A stretch of DNA of 64,000 nucleotides from Pseudomonadota bacterium (lineage in GTDB: Bacteria > Pseudomonadota > Gammaproteobacteria > Burkholderiales > Burkholderiaceae_C): positions 22,068 through 86,067 of the forward strand of contig JAJXTO010000001.1 of the NCBI GenBank assembly GCA_021783695.1. Reading direction: 5' to 3'. Made by a program: the position numbers and the translations under genes. Numbering within the stretch: the stretch's first letter is position 1; every line of letters starts with the position of its first letter. Under the pieces are notes generated by a model. That model saw only the letters and a program-made list of their open reading frames with translations, did no database searches and was not told the origin of the DNA. Positions 1 to 7,582 of this stretch are shown here, piece by piece.

Positions 1-365
1 GCTGCCCAGCCGCGCGCGCATCCAGTCGCCACCGTGAAACGGGTCAGGGATGTCGACCGAAAGCGCGCCCGAAGTGCGGCAGGCGGATGCGCTCGAACAC
101 GCTTTGCGTCACCTGCACTTCGCGCCGACCCCTGACGCACGCTGCGCGCGGTGCACTGGTTGACCTGCCGCAGGGCCGGATGCAGGTCGATGTACTCCAC
201 CAGCGCGGCGAACAGAAACTCGTCGCGCGAGTCCAGAGTGAGAGTGGTGATGAAAAACCGCCTGACCCACGACAACACCAGCCCCGGCAAGTCACGCAGC
301 CAGAACGCCAGCGCGCCCACTGCCGCCAGCAGCATCGCCTGGAAGTGCAGCAGCGTATCCACCAC
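1..365 (-). pseudogene. BCS1-like N-terminal fragment, apparently frameshifted, runs off window
   Basis: Reading minus from a GTG at 365 gives a hydrophobic start, then RRFFITTLTLDSRDEFLFAA and EYIDLHPALRQVNQCTARSV. This resembles the N-terminal domain of BCS1-like AAA proteins: a membrane helix, an arginine pair, then a short beta domain. The homology-like text then changes frame. REVQVTQSVFERIRLP lies in a second frame that stops at 44, and GALSVDIPDPFHGGDWMRAR lies in a third frame that leaves the window. Three frames within about 140 bp mean either a decaying gene or sequencing indels. It lies 30 bp downstream of the coiled-coil membrane gene on the same strand, so the two may once have formed an operon. 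Any AAA domain would be outside the window. The family call is tentative. Confidence 0.45.
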
Positions 366-395
366 GGACGCGCCATGCCGCGGCAGCGCCGCGCT

Positions 396-728
396 TCAAC
401 GCAGCACCGCCGCCAGAGCCAGCGCCAGTGCCACGGCGCCCAGACCAAAAGCCGCCAGAGTCCAGCGCTGCTGCCGCTGCTGGGCCGCGGCAAGCTGCAC
501 GCCGGCCTGCTCCAGCGCGGTGATGGTGGTCTGCAGTTGCTGCGCCAGCGCCCGCACATGCTCGGCGTTGTGGGTCACGGCGGTCTGCAATTCCTCGATC
601 TGCCGTTGCTGCGACTCGGCGGCTTCCTTGTCCGACTTGCGCTGCTTGAACACCGGCAGCGCGATCTTCGCGACCGACTCGATGTAGGGCAGGGCCGCGC
701 CGATGACGCTCATCCAGGCTGCGGGCAT
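396..728 (-). CDS. Small membrane protein with coiled coil, function unknown
   Basis: This 110-residue protein has a central Glu/Gln/Lys-rich stretch of about residues 30-85 (KSDKEAAESQQRQIEELQT onward) typical of a coiled coil. A single C-terminal membrane helix follows at about residues 90-109, made almost only of Ala, Leu, Val and Gly. It would sit as a tail-anchored protein with its coiled coil on one side of the inner membrane. I do not recognise a named family. The ATG at 728 lies 3 bp past the stop of the ypfJ relic, and a BCS1-like fragment follows. A partner role for that AAA-type protein is possible but is only inferred from adjacency. Confidence 0.6.
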   Translation of the reverse strand: MPAAWMSVIGAALPYIESVAKIALPVFKQRKSDKEAAESQQRQIEELQTAVTHNAEHVRALAQQLQTTITALEQAGVQLAAAQQRQQRWTLAAFGLGAVALALALAAVLR

Positions 729-731
729 GGC

Positions 732-1064
732 TCAGAGCTGCGCGGCGTTGAATGTGTCGCACACCTGCGGCTGGCCGCTGGCGAATCCGGTCTGGAACCA
801 GCGGGCGCGCTGCGCCGAGGTGCCGTGGGTGAAGACGTCTGGCACCGCATAGCCCAGCGCCTGCAGTTCCAGCCGCGCCAGCAGGGCGTTGGCGCGCGTG
901 GGGCTGCTGCGCCGCATGGCCTCGCGCACCTTGCCGGAAGACAGCACCCGCCTGCGATCGGGATACTGCCGCCCAGCCAGCCGGAGCGCCGCGCCCCGCC
1001 GACCCGTGCTGACGGTTCGCTGATCTTCGATGTCGTCGCTGCGTCTGCCGTTTTTCCAGAGCAT
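732..1064 (-). pseudogene. ypfJ: ypfJ relic: neutral zinc metallopeptidase with the catalytic middle deleted
   Basis: The ends of this open frame match the two ends of the YpfJ/Zn_peptidase family. It starts [16 protein letters not shown], like the usual N-terminus with GRRESDNVEDRRG. It ends [20 protein letters not shown] then CDTFNAAQL, like the family C-terminus. Intact members are close to 290 residues and carry an HExxH zinc site in the middle; this frame is only 110 residues and has no HExxH. The glycine-rich linker that normally follows the N-terminus is partly legible in the +1 frame ([16 protein letters not shown]), so there is a frameshift as well as a deletion of roughly 170-190 codons. 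It cannot be an active peptidase. It lies between the indolepyruvate oxidoreductase gene and the small membrane gene, all on the minus strand. Confidence 0.8.
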
Positions 1065-1090
1065 GGTTCGCCCCCTAGAGATGGCGGGGA

Positions 1091-4000
1091 TTATGCCGTC
1101 TGCCCTGTCTTGTCCGGCATCGCCTCGCTTTCCTTGCCGGGGCGGCCGCTGCCACCGGCCGACTGCTGGCGCCACTGCCGCAGCAGGCTGTCCCACTGCG
1201 GCAGCACCTGATCGAGATGCCGCTGCTTGATGTGGCCATAGCCGCGGATGCCGTCGGGCAGGCGGGCCATCTGCACGGCGTCGTTCAGGCGGTCGGGCGG
1301 CGCGGCGGCGGTCAGGCCGCGCAGCAGTTCGGTGATGGTGTCGCGGTAGTGCTGGATCAGCGCCCGCTCCTGCCTGCGCTCTGCGGTGTGGCCGAAGGGG
1401 TCGAGCGCGCTGCCGCGCAACACCTTGAGCGGGGCCAGCAACTTGAAGGCCACGCCCACCCAGGGGCCGAACTCGCGCTTGAGCAGTTCGCCCTTGGCGT
1501 TGCGCTTGCTCCACAGCGGCGGCGCGAGAAAGTAATGGCGCTTGAAATCGCCCTCGAACTGCTGTTGCAACTGCCGGGTGAATGCCGGATCGGACTGCAG
1601 CCGCGCCACTTCGTACTCGTCCTTGTAGGCCATGAGCTTGAACAGATTGCGCGCCACGGCTTCGGTGAGGGCGGTAGATTTCAGCGGAGCTTCCGCCGCG
1701 CGCACCTGCGCGACAAAGTCCGCATACTGCTGCGCGTAGGCGGCATTCTGGTAGTCGGTGAGAAACGCCACCCGGCGCTGAACGACTTCGTCCAGGCTGG
1801 GCCGTTTGACCAGCTGGATGACCTGCTCGGCGGCGCTGAGCGCGGCGATGCCCTGCGGATCGTGCGCGGCGTGGCGGCCCCATTCGAACGCGGCCTTGTT
1901 CTTGTCCACCTGCACGGCGTTGAGCTCGATGGCGCGCATCAGCGCGGCGTGGCCCAGCGGCACCCAGCCCTTCTGCCAGGCGAAGCCCAGCAGCATGGGG
2001 TTGGCGTAGATGGCGTCGCCCAGCAATTTTTCGGCGGCGCGCACACAGTCAAAGCCCTGCACCATGTGCGCGCCCGCGGCCTGTTCGATGGCCTGGTGGC
2101 AGGCGGCGTCGGGGAACTGCCAGTCGGGGTTGTGGACGAAGGCGGCGGTGGGCGTGCTGTGGGTGTCGAGCGCAACGTGGGTGCGGCCTTCGCGCACGCG
2201 CGCCAGCGTCTCGCGATCGGCGGTGACGATGGGGTCGCAGCCGAGGATGAGTTCGGCTTCGGCCGTGCCCACCCGGGTGGTGACGATCCGCGCCGGATCG
2301 TCCGCGATGAGCACATGGCTCCAGGTCGCGCCGCCCTTCTGCGCCAGGCCGGCGGCGTCCTGCGTGACCACGCCCTTGCCCTCGATGTGCGCGGCCATGC
2401 CCAGCAGCTGACCGATGGTGATGACTCCCGTGCCTCCGACGCCGGCGACGACGATGCCGTAGCTGCCGCCTCCCGCCACGTCGTCGCGCACTGGATCGGG
2501 CACCACGGGCATGGGCAATTCGGGCAAGGCCGACAGATCCGCCCCTGGCTGCGCCTTGGGCCTGCGCAGCGCGCCGCCTTCCACCGTGACAAAGCTGGGG
2601 CAGAACCCCTTGAGGCAGGAAAAATCCTTGTTGCAGCTGCTTTGGTTGATGGTGCGCTTGCGGCCGAATTCGGTCTCCAGCGGCTCGACCGACAGGCAGT
2701 TGCTCTGTTCGGAGCAGTCGCCGCAGCCTTCGCAGACCAAGGGGTTGATGACCACGCGCCGCGCGGGATCGGCCATCTGCCCGCGCTTGCGGCGGCGGCG
2801 TTTTTCGGTGGCGCAGGTCTGGTCGTAGATGATGGCGGTGATGCCGGTCTCTTCGCGCAGCTCCCGCTGGATGGCATCGAGATCGTCGCGATGGCGCACC
2901 GTCGCGCCGGAGGCGAGGTCGCTGACCTGCTGATACTTCTGCGGCGCATCGGTGACCACCACGATGCGGCGCACGCCCTCGGCCTCGAGTTCGCGGCTGA
3001 TCTGCGGCACCGTCAGGCCGCCCTCCACCGGCTGCCCGCCCGTCATCGCCACCGCATCGTTGAACAGGATCTTGTAAGTCGCGTTCACCCCGGCGGAAAT
3101 CGCCTGGCGGATGGCCAGCAGCCCCGAGTGGTAGTAGGTGCCGTCGCCCAGATTGACGAAGACATGCTTGTCGGTGGTGAACGGCGCCTGGCCCACCCAG
3201 GCCACGCCCTCGCCGCCCATCTGGCTGAAGGTCTGCGTGGCACGATCCATCCACACCACCATGTAATGGCAGCCGATACCGGCCATGCCGCGCGACCCTT
3301 CGGGCACGCGAGTGGAGGTGTTGTGCGGGCAGCCCGAGCAGAACCAGGGCGGACGCTGCGCACTGGCGCCCGGCGCCTGCAGGGTGCGCTCGCGCGCATC
3401 GATGACGGCCAGGCGTTCGCTGATGCGGCGCTGCACGTCCACCCCGGCGTCACGCAGGATGCCCAGCCGCTCCAGCCGCCCGGCGATGGCGCGGGCAATG
3501 ATCGCCGGCGACAGATCGGCCTTGGCCGGCAGCAGCCAGTTGCCGCCGGGATTGGGCTGGCTCCATTCACCGCCGGTCGTGTCTCCCGGCAGTTCGTCAA
3601 ACTTGCCGATGACGTTGGGCCGCACGTCCTCGCGCCAGTTGTACAGCTCTTCCTTGAGCTGATATTCGATGACCTGGCGCTTCTCCTCCACCACCAGAAT
3701 TTCCTGCAGCCCGGTGGCGAATTCACGGGTGATGCTCGCCTCCAGCGGCCAGACCACCGCGACCTTGTGCAGGCGGATGCCCAGCTGCGCGCAGGTGGAC
3801 GCATCCAGCCCGAGGTCGTTCAAGGCCTGCCGGGTATCGTTGTACGCCTTGCCCGAGGCCATGATGCCCAGCCGCGCGTGCGGGCTGTCGATGACGGTGT
3901 GGTTCAGGCGATTGGCGCGGATATACGCCAGCGCCGCGTACCACTTCACATCCATCAGCCGCGCCTCCTGCGCCAGCGGCGTGTCGGGCATGCGGATGTG

Positions 4001-4735
4001 CACGCCGCCCTCGGGCAGGGTGAAATCCTCGGGCAGCAGGATGCGCACGCGATCGGCGTCCACATCGACCGTGGCGGAAGACTCCACGATTTCCTGGATG
4101 GTCTTCATCCCCGCCCAGACTCCGGCATAACGGCTCAGGGCAAAGGCGTGCACGCCCAGGTCGAGGATGTCTTGCACCGAGGCGGGGAAAAACACGGGCA
4201 GCCCGCAGGCCTTGAAAATATGGTCGCTCTGGTGCGCCAGGGTGGACGACTTGGCCACATGGTCGTCGCCCGCCACCGCGATCACCCCGCCATGTCGCGC
4301 CGTGCCCGCGCTGTTGGCGTGCTTGAACACGTCCGAGCAGCGATCCACCCCCGGCCCCTTGCCGTACCAGATGCCGAACACCCCGTCGTATTTGGCCTTG
4401 TCGGGAAAAAGATCGAGCTGCTGCGTGCCCCACACGGCCGTGGCCGCCAGTTCCTCGTTCACACCGGGCTTGAACACCACATGGTTGGCTTCGAGAATTT
4501 TTTTCGCCTTCCACAGCGCCTGGTCGTAGCCGCCCAGCGGCGAGCCCCGATAGCCCGAAACAAAGCCCGCGGTGTTCAGCCCCGCCGCGGCATCACGCTG
4601 GCGCTGCAACATGGGCAGACGCACCAGCGCCTGAATGCCGCTCATGAAGGCGCGGCCGGATGTGAGGGTGTATTTGTCGTCCAGCGAAATGGTCGCCAGC
4701 GCACGACGGATGGGCTCGGGTAGGGGAGCGTTCAT
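1091..4735 (-). CDS. Indolepyruvate ferredoxin oxidoreductase, fused alpha and beta chains
   Basis: This 1214-residue enzyme belongs to the fused 2-oxoacid:ferredoxin oxidoreductases that decarboxylate aryl pyruvates such as indolepyruvate to acyl-CoA. The first 400 or so residues are the pyrimidine-binding part ([20 protein letters not shown]). The thiamine-diphosphate domain follows ([18 protein letters not shown]). A cysteine-rich iron-sulfur segment then has CEGCGDC and [15 protein letters not shown]. The gamma-type domain begins at [20 protein letters not shown], and a long C-terminal extension is typical of the proteobacterial fused form. The start is the ATG at 4735, because AGGAGA sits 7 bases before it; an upstream in-frame ATG at 4780 has no such site. 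The product should be cytoplasmic and oxygen-sensitive to some degree. No ferredoxin gene is adjacent. Confidence 0.93.
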   Translation of the reverse strand: MNAPLPEPIRRALATISLDDKYTLTSGRAFMSGIQALVRLPMLQRQRDAAAGLNTAGFVSGYRGSPLGGYDQALWKAKKILEANHVVFKPGVNEELAATAVWGTQQLDLFPDKAKYDGVFGIWYGKGPGVDRCSDVFKHANSAGTARHGGVIAVAGDDHVAKSSTLAHQSDHIFKACGLPVFFPASVQDILDLGVHAFALSRYAGVWAGMKTIQEIVESSATVDVDADRVRILLPEDFTLPEGGVHIRMPDTPLAQEARLMDVKWYAALAYIRANRLNHTVIDSPHARLGIMASGKAYNDTRQALNDLGLDASTCAQLGIRLHKVAVVWPLEASITREFATGLQEILVVEEKRQVIEYQLKEELYNWREDVRPNVIGKFDELPGDTTGGEWSQPNPGGNWLLPAKADLSPAIIARAIAGRLERLGILRDAGVDVQRRISERLAVIDARERTLQAPGASAQRPPWFCSGCPHNTSTRVPEGSRGMAGIGCHYMVVWMDRATQTFSQMGGEGVAWVGQAPFTTDKHVFVNLGDGTYYHSGLLAIRQAISAGVNATYKILFNDAVAMTGGQPVEGGLTVPQISRELEAEGVRRIVVVTDAPQKYQQVSDLASGATVRHRDDLDAIQRELREETGITAIIYDQTCATEKRRRRKRGQMADPARRVVINPLVCEGCGDCSEQSNCLSVEPLETEFGRKRTINQSSCNKDFSCLKGFCPSFVTVEGGALRRPKAQPGADLSALPELPMPVVPDPVRDDVAGGGSYGIVVAGVGGTGVITIGQLLGMAAHIEGKGVVTQDAAGLAQKGGATWSHVLIADDPARIVTTRVGTAEAELILGCDPIVTADRETLARVREGRTHVALDTHSTPTAAFVHNPDWQFPDAACHQAIEQAAGAHMVQGFDCVRAAEKLLGDAIYANPMLLGFAWQKGWVPLGHAALMRAIELNAVQVDKNKAAFEWGRHAAHDPQGIAALSAAEQVIQLVKRPSLDEVVQRRVAFLTDYQNAAYAQQYADFVAQVRAAEAPLKSTALTEAVARNLFKLMAYKDEYEVARLQSDPAFTRQLQQQFEGDFKRHYFLAPPLWSKRNAKGELLKREFGPWVGVAFKLLAPLKVLRGSALDPFGHTAERRQERALIQHYRDTITELLRGLTAAAPPDRLNDAVQMARLPDGIRGYGHIKQRHLDQVLPQWDSLLRQWRQQSAGGSGRPGKESEAMPDKTGQTA

Positions 4736-4979
4736 CGCCTGTCTCCTTGTAGGGCGCGCACCTTCCGTGGGTGGCGCCAAGTGTCACCGATCGGCCGCCG
4801 ATCAGGCAGGCCGGGCAAAGACGGTGCCCTGCTTGCGCACGGCCCGCACGCCGTCTTGTGAACGGCGACCGGATCTGGGCCGGTGGAGTGATGCTAGTGC
4901 GGCTGCGCGGGAGTGAACAGGGGGAGAAGCGATAGGCGCTGCAGGCCTGCGGAGATGCGGCCGCAAGCCGCTCACACGA
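4736..4979. other. Intergenic, promoter region of the oxidoreductase gene
   Basis: I find no gene, RNA or convincing terminator here. It must hold the promoter for the minus-strand oxidoreductase gene, but no clear -35/-10 pair stands out. Confidence 0.4.
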
Positions 4980-6557
4980 TTAACCGAAGGACGGCAGAAT
5001 GAGCACGTAGGTGTCGATCGGTGCATTGGGATTGACCACCGGATTGCTCGGATTGCCATCGCCCCAGTCGCTGTTGAACAGAATCCGCGTGCCGCTGGTG
5101 CTGAACGTGACGTTCGGCTGCGCCCAGTAGTTGCTCTGCGGCGCGTTGCTGTAGTTGCCGGTGCTGCGGTGGTGGGCGATGCGCCAGGTGGTGCCGCTGG
5201 TCAGGTTGGTGAGCATCAGTTCCTGATCCAGCACGGTGCAAGGGTTGGCGGTGGGGCCGCTGTTGCCACTCGATCCGGGCGTGGCCACGCCGTTGCTGCC
5301 GGTGCCGTAGATATTGCCCGTCATCCCGGTCACAACCCAGGACGGGTTTTTCCACGCCGTCGAGCCGCTCAGACTGCCCGTGGTTGGATAGCCCCAGCCG
5401 CTGCTCTCGCCCATGTCGTTCGACACCGCCCCGGTATTGAGATTGCACACGATCACATTGCCGTTGCCGCCGGTGTTGCGTGAGAACTGCGAGCCGACCA
5501 GCAGGTCGTTGCCGTTGGCGTCCATCGCGGTGTCGCAGTGCTCGTTGGTATCGAAGTTGACCCAGCGCACCAGCTTGCCGGTGGTGGCATCGAGCACGGC
5601 AGATTGGGTCGTAGGCTGGGAGTTCAGGCCGACTGCGGCATTCCAGACAAAGAACCTGCCCGACACCGAGGGGAACGGCGTGGAGCCACGCGCTTGCGGC
5701 TGCGGCACAACGGACGTGTCATACAGCGTGAAGGCTTTGGTGGTTTCGTTGAAGCCGAAGACCCACATCCCCAACTCGCCGGAGACATTGGGCACATTGC
5801 TGCCAAAAGCACCCAGCCCCCAGATGCGCTGTCCTTGCGCATTGACGCCCAGAGCGAACGGGTAACCACAGCGCACACCCTGCGTGCCGGAAGGGCAGCC
5901 CGGCGGCAGTCCGTTGGGCAGGAAGCTGTGAATGACGGTCTTGACGCCCGTCTCCACGTTGATCGCCGTCAGGTCGGCCAGGTTCTGCGACCCCATCTGA
6001 TGGTTGTCGATGTAGCGCAGCGTGGCCGGATCGGCATGATCCCAGTAGAACTGCTCCACGTCGCCCGGATTGATGTCGAGGAACTTGAGGAAGGCATAGG
6101 TGGTGCCGTCATACAGCGCCCAGCCCTGCTTGCCGCCCGACTGCGCCGTGGAACCCGGCACATACAGGATGAAGCGCGTCTCGTCGCAGTTCCAGGCCAT
6201 TGCGGTGGGATAGGCCGGTGCGACGCACAGATTGTTGAAATCGGCCAAGCAGTCGGTGATGCGGATGATCTTGAGGCCGAAGTCGGGATCGACCACGGTC
6301 TGGCCCTTGGCGGGTTTGGCAAGGGCGGTGTAGGGGACGGGAGATTTTCCAAACTGCTTGAGGCCGATGGACAGATCCTGACCGACAGGCACGACATAGG
6401 GCGTTGTACTACTGACCGGGCCTGTGGGCGTCTGTGCTGCCGTCCCTGAAACGATCCCTGTTGCGGTACCCGACCCGCCACCGCATGCGGCGAGCGAGCC
6501 CAGAGCGGGCAGAGTCAGAATCGATTTCTGGATGAACAGACGGCGGGATTGCTGCAT
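4980..6557 (-). CDS. Tat-type exported lipoprotein, probable beta-propeller, function unknown
   Basis: The 525-residue product starts MQQSRRLFIQ, a twin-arginine pattern (S-R-R-x-F-I). A hydrophobic stretch then ends in a lipobox-like LAAC, so it should be folded before export and lipid-anchored. The mature part is rich in Gly, Asn, Thr and Trp. It has repeated strand-turn blocks containing WN, WD and W-G motifs (MAWNCDETRFILYV, GRFFVWNAAVG, TSGTRILFNSDWGDG), as in seven-bladed propellers. Several Cys residues suggest disulfides and a periplasmic or surface location. I do not recognise a catalytic signature. The ATG at 6557 is chosen because the Tat signal begins there and TGGAG lies upstream; the open frame extends further without a signal peptide. 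Confidence 0.6.
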   Translation of the reverse strand: MQQSRRLFIQKSILTLPALGSLAACGGGSGTATGIVSGTAAQTPTGPVSSTTPYVVPVGQDLSIGLKQFGKSPVPYTALAKPAKGQTVVDPDFGLKIIRITDCLADFNNLCVAPAYPTAMAWNCDETRFILYVPGSTAQSGGKQGWALYDGTTYAFLKFLDINPGDVEQFYWDHADPATLRYIDNHQMGSQNLADLTAINVETGVKTVIHSFLPNGLPPGCPSGTQGVRCGYPFALGVNAQGQRIWGLGAFGSNVPNVSGELGMWVFGFNETTKAFTLYDTSVVPQPQARGSTPFPSVSGRFFVWNAAVGLNSQPTTQSAVLDATTGKLVRWVNFDTNEHCDTAMDANGNDLLVGSQFSRNTGGNGNVIVCNLNTGAVSNDMGESSGWGYPTTGSLSGSTAWKNPSWVVTGMTGNIYGTGSNGVATPGSSGNSGPTANPCTVLDQELMLTNLTSGTTWRIAHHRSTGNYSNAPQSNYWAQPNVTFSTSGTRILFNSDWGDGNPSNPVVNPNAPIDTYVLILPSFG

Positions 6558-6717
6558 GGCTTGACTCCACAAAGGTCGTTGCGTGAGTTTGAGAGCCGCC
6601 TGTGGGCACGTGTCCCAACGTCCTGATCGCCACGACCGAAAGCGGTGGACCACAGACCTCACTCTGGCAACGCGCGGCATCGTGAGAACTTTCACGCCGC
6701 CGGATCAAAAAAGAGAC

Positions 6718-6775
6718 TTATCCCCGATTTGAGGGGGTATTGAGCCCCCCTGTCTGTATCCTTAGGTAAGGGTTG
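6718..6775. promoter_or_regulatory. Paired TATCC/GGTA inverted repeats upstream of the Tat lipoprotein gene
   Basis: TTATCCCC at 6718-6725 faces GGGGGTAT at 6733-6740. Immediately beyond, TATCCTTAGGTA forms a near-perfect palindrome around 6757-6768. The two elements share TATCC facing GGTA and lie between the MliC lipoprotein gene and the Tat lipoprotein gene, both minus strand. Spaced, similar palindromes of this kind usually bind a dimeric regulator. No regulator gene is adjacent, and a terminator is unlikely because no T-run follows on the minus strand. Confidence 0.35.
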
Positions 6776-6803
6776 TGTATTTCCTTGATCCTGGCTGTGC
6801 GGC

Positions 6804-7391
6804 TCACTGCTGCTGACACACCGTATTGGTGTTCTGCAGGAAATTGGTCACTGTGGCCTGGCGCCCCTTGAACCACACCTGGAAGGCGCTGTTGCGATAG
6901 CGCGCACCGTCGGCGGAGACGGTCTGATCGAGAGTGAGATTGCCCAGCGCGGTCTGTAGCGTGACCGACACATCACCGAATGTGGCGACGAAGGAACTGC
7001 CATCCTGGCAGTTGAAGCGCACGGCTCCCGGCGGCAGGGCGGGCGCGCCTTGCTGTGGCGCGGACACCTCGGGCGCCGACACGGCGGGAGCGAACTGCGA
7101 AGTGGTGGGCGCGCTGGCTGCCGGGGCGACACCGGCCGGGCCGAGCGGCTGCACGGTGATCGGCGCGCTGGGCGCAAGGGGCTGGGTCTCGCTGGTCGGG
7201 GCTTGCGGCGCGACTGGCGCGTAGGTCGACGGCGGCACGGTCACCCGCGGAGTGGGCGGATTGAGCTGCTGCACTGGAACAGGCTGATTGAGACTCACCG
7301 GCGTGGCGCAGCCCGCCAGTGCCAGCACCCCCAGCGCCGCGCCGATTGCACCCAGGCGCAGGGAAATAGAGCGTTGTTGTTGCAGATTCAT
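6804..7391 (-). CDS. Lipoprotein with C-terminal MliC-type lysozyme-inhibitor domain
   Basis: The 195-residue protein has a lipoprotein signal (GVLALAGCATPV, with Cys about residue 27). A Pro/Ala-rich linker of about 80 residues follows, then a compact C-terminal domain. That domain begins FNCQDGSSFVATFGD, contains SADGARYRNSAFQVWFKG and QATVTN, and ends TVCQQQ. This matches the membrane-bound inhibitor of C-type lysozyme (MliC): a paired Cys, the SASGARY-like strand and the W-x-KG turn. It probably acts in the periplasm or outer membrane against host or protozoan lysozyme. It is longer than standalone MliC because of the linker. The ATG at 7391 directly precedes the signal peptide. It diverges from comEC. 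Confidence 0.7.
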   Translation of the reverse strand: MNLQQQRSISLRLGAIGAALGVLALAGCATPVSLNQPVPVQQLNPPTPRVTVPPSTYAPVAPQAPTSETQPLAPSAPITVQPLGPAGVAPAASAPTTSQFAPAVSAPEVSAPQQGAPALPPGAVRFNCQDGSSFVATFGDVSVTLQTALGNLTLDQTVSADGARYRNSAFQVWFKGRQATVTNFLQNTNTVCQQQ

Positions 7392-7582
7392 GCACGGACT
7401 CCCGAATACTGTTGCGGAAATTGAACCATACAAACACAGCAAACACCCCAGCGTGACGCCGCGCAACTGTAGAGACTTGTAAAGCCTGTTCCATGTCTTC
7501 GTTCGCAGGCGCGATTCTCGGGTTCTTATGATGTCACAAACGCTTTCAAACACCGTCCTGCCACGGCCCGAAGGAGCCCGCT

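Noticed and set aside
1217-4723. 1168-codon open frame on plus, opposite the indolepyruvate oxidoreductase gene
   Set aside because: It is a low-complexity Ala/Arg/Gly/His-rich shadow of the real gene, with no motif, and follows from high GC at third positions.
6731-6752. GGGGG/CCCCC hairpin as terminator of the MliC lipoprotein gene
   Set aside because: No T-run follows on the minus strand; it fits better as part of the paired palindromes.
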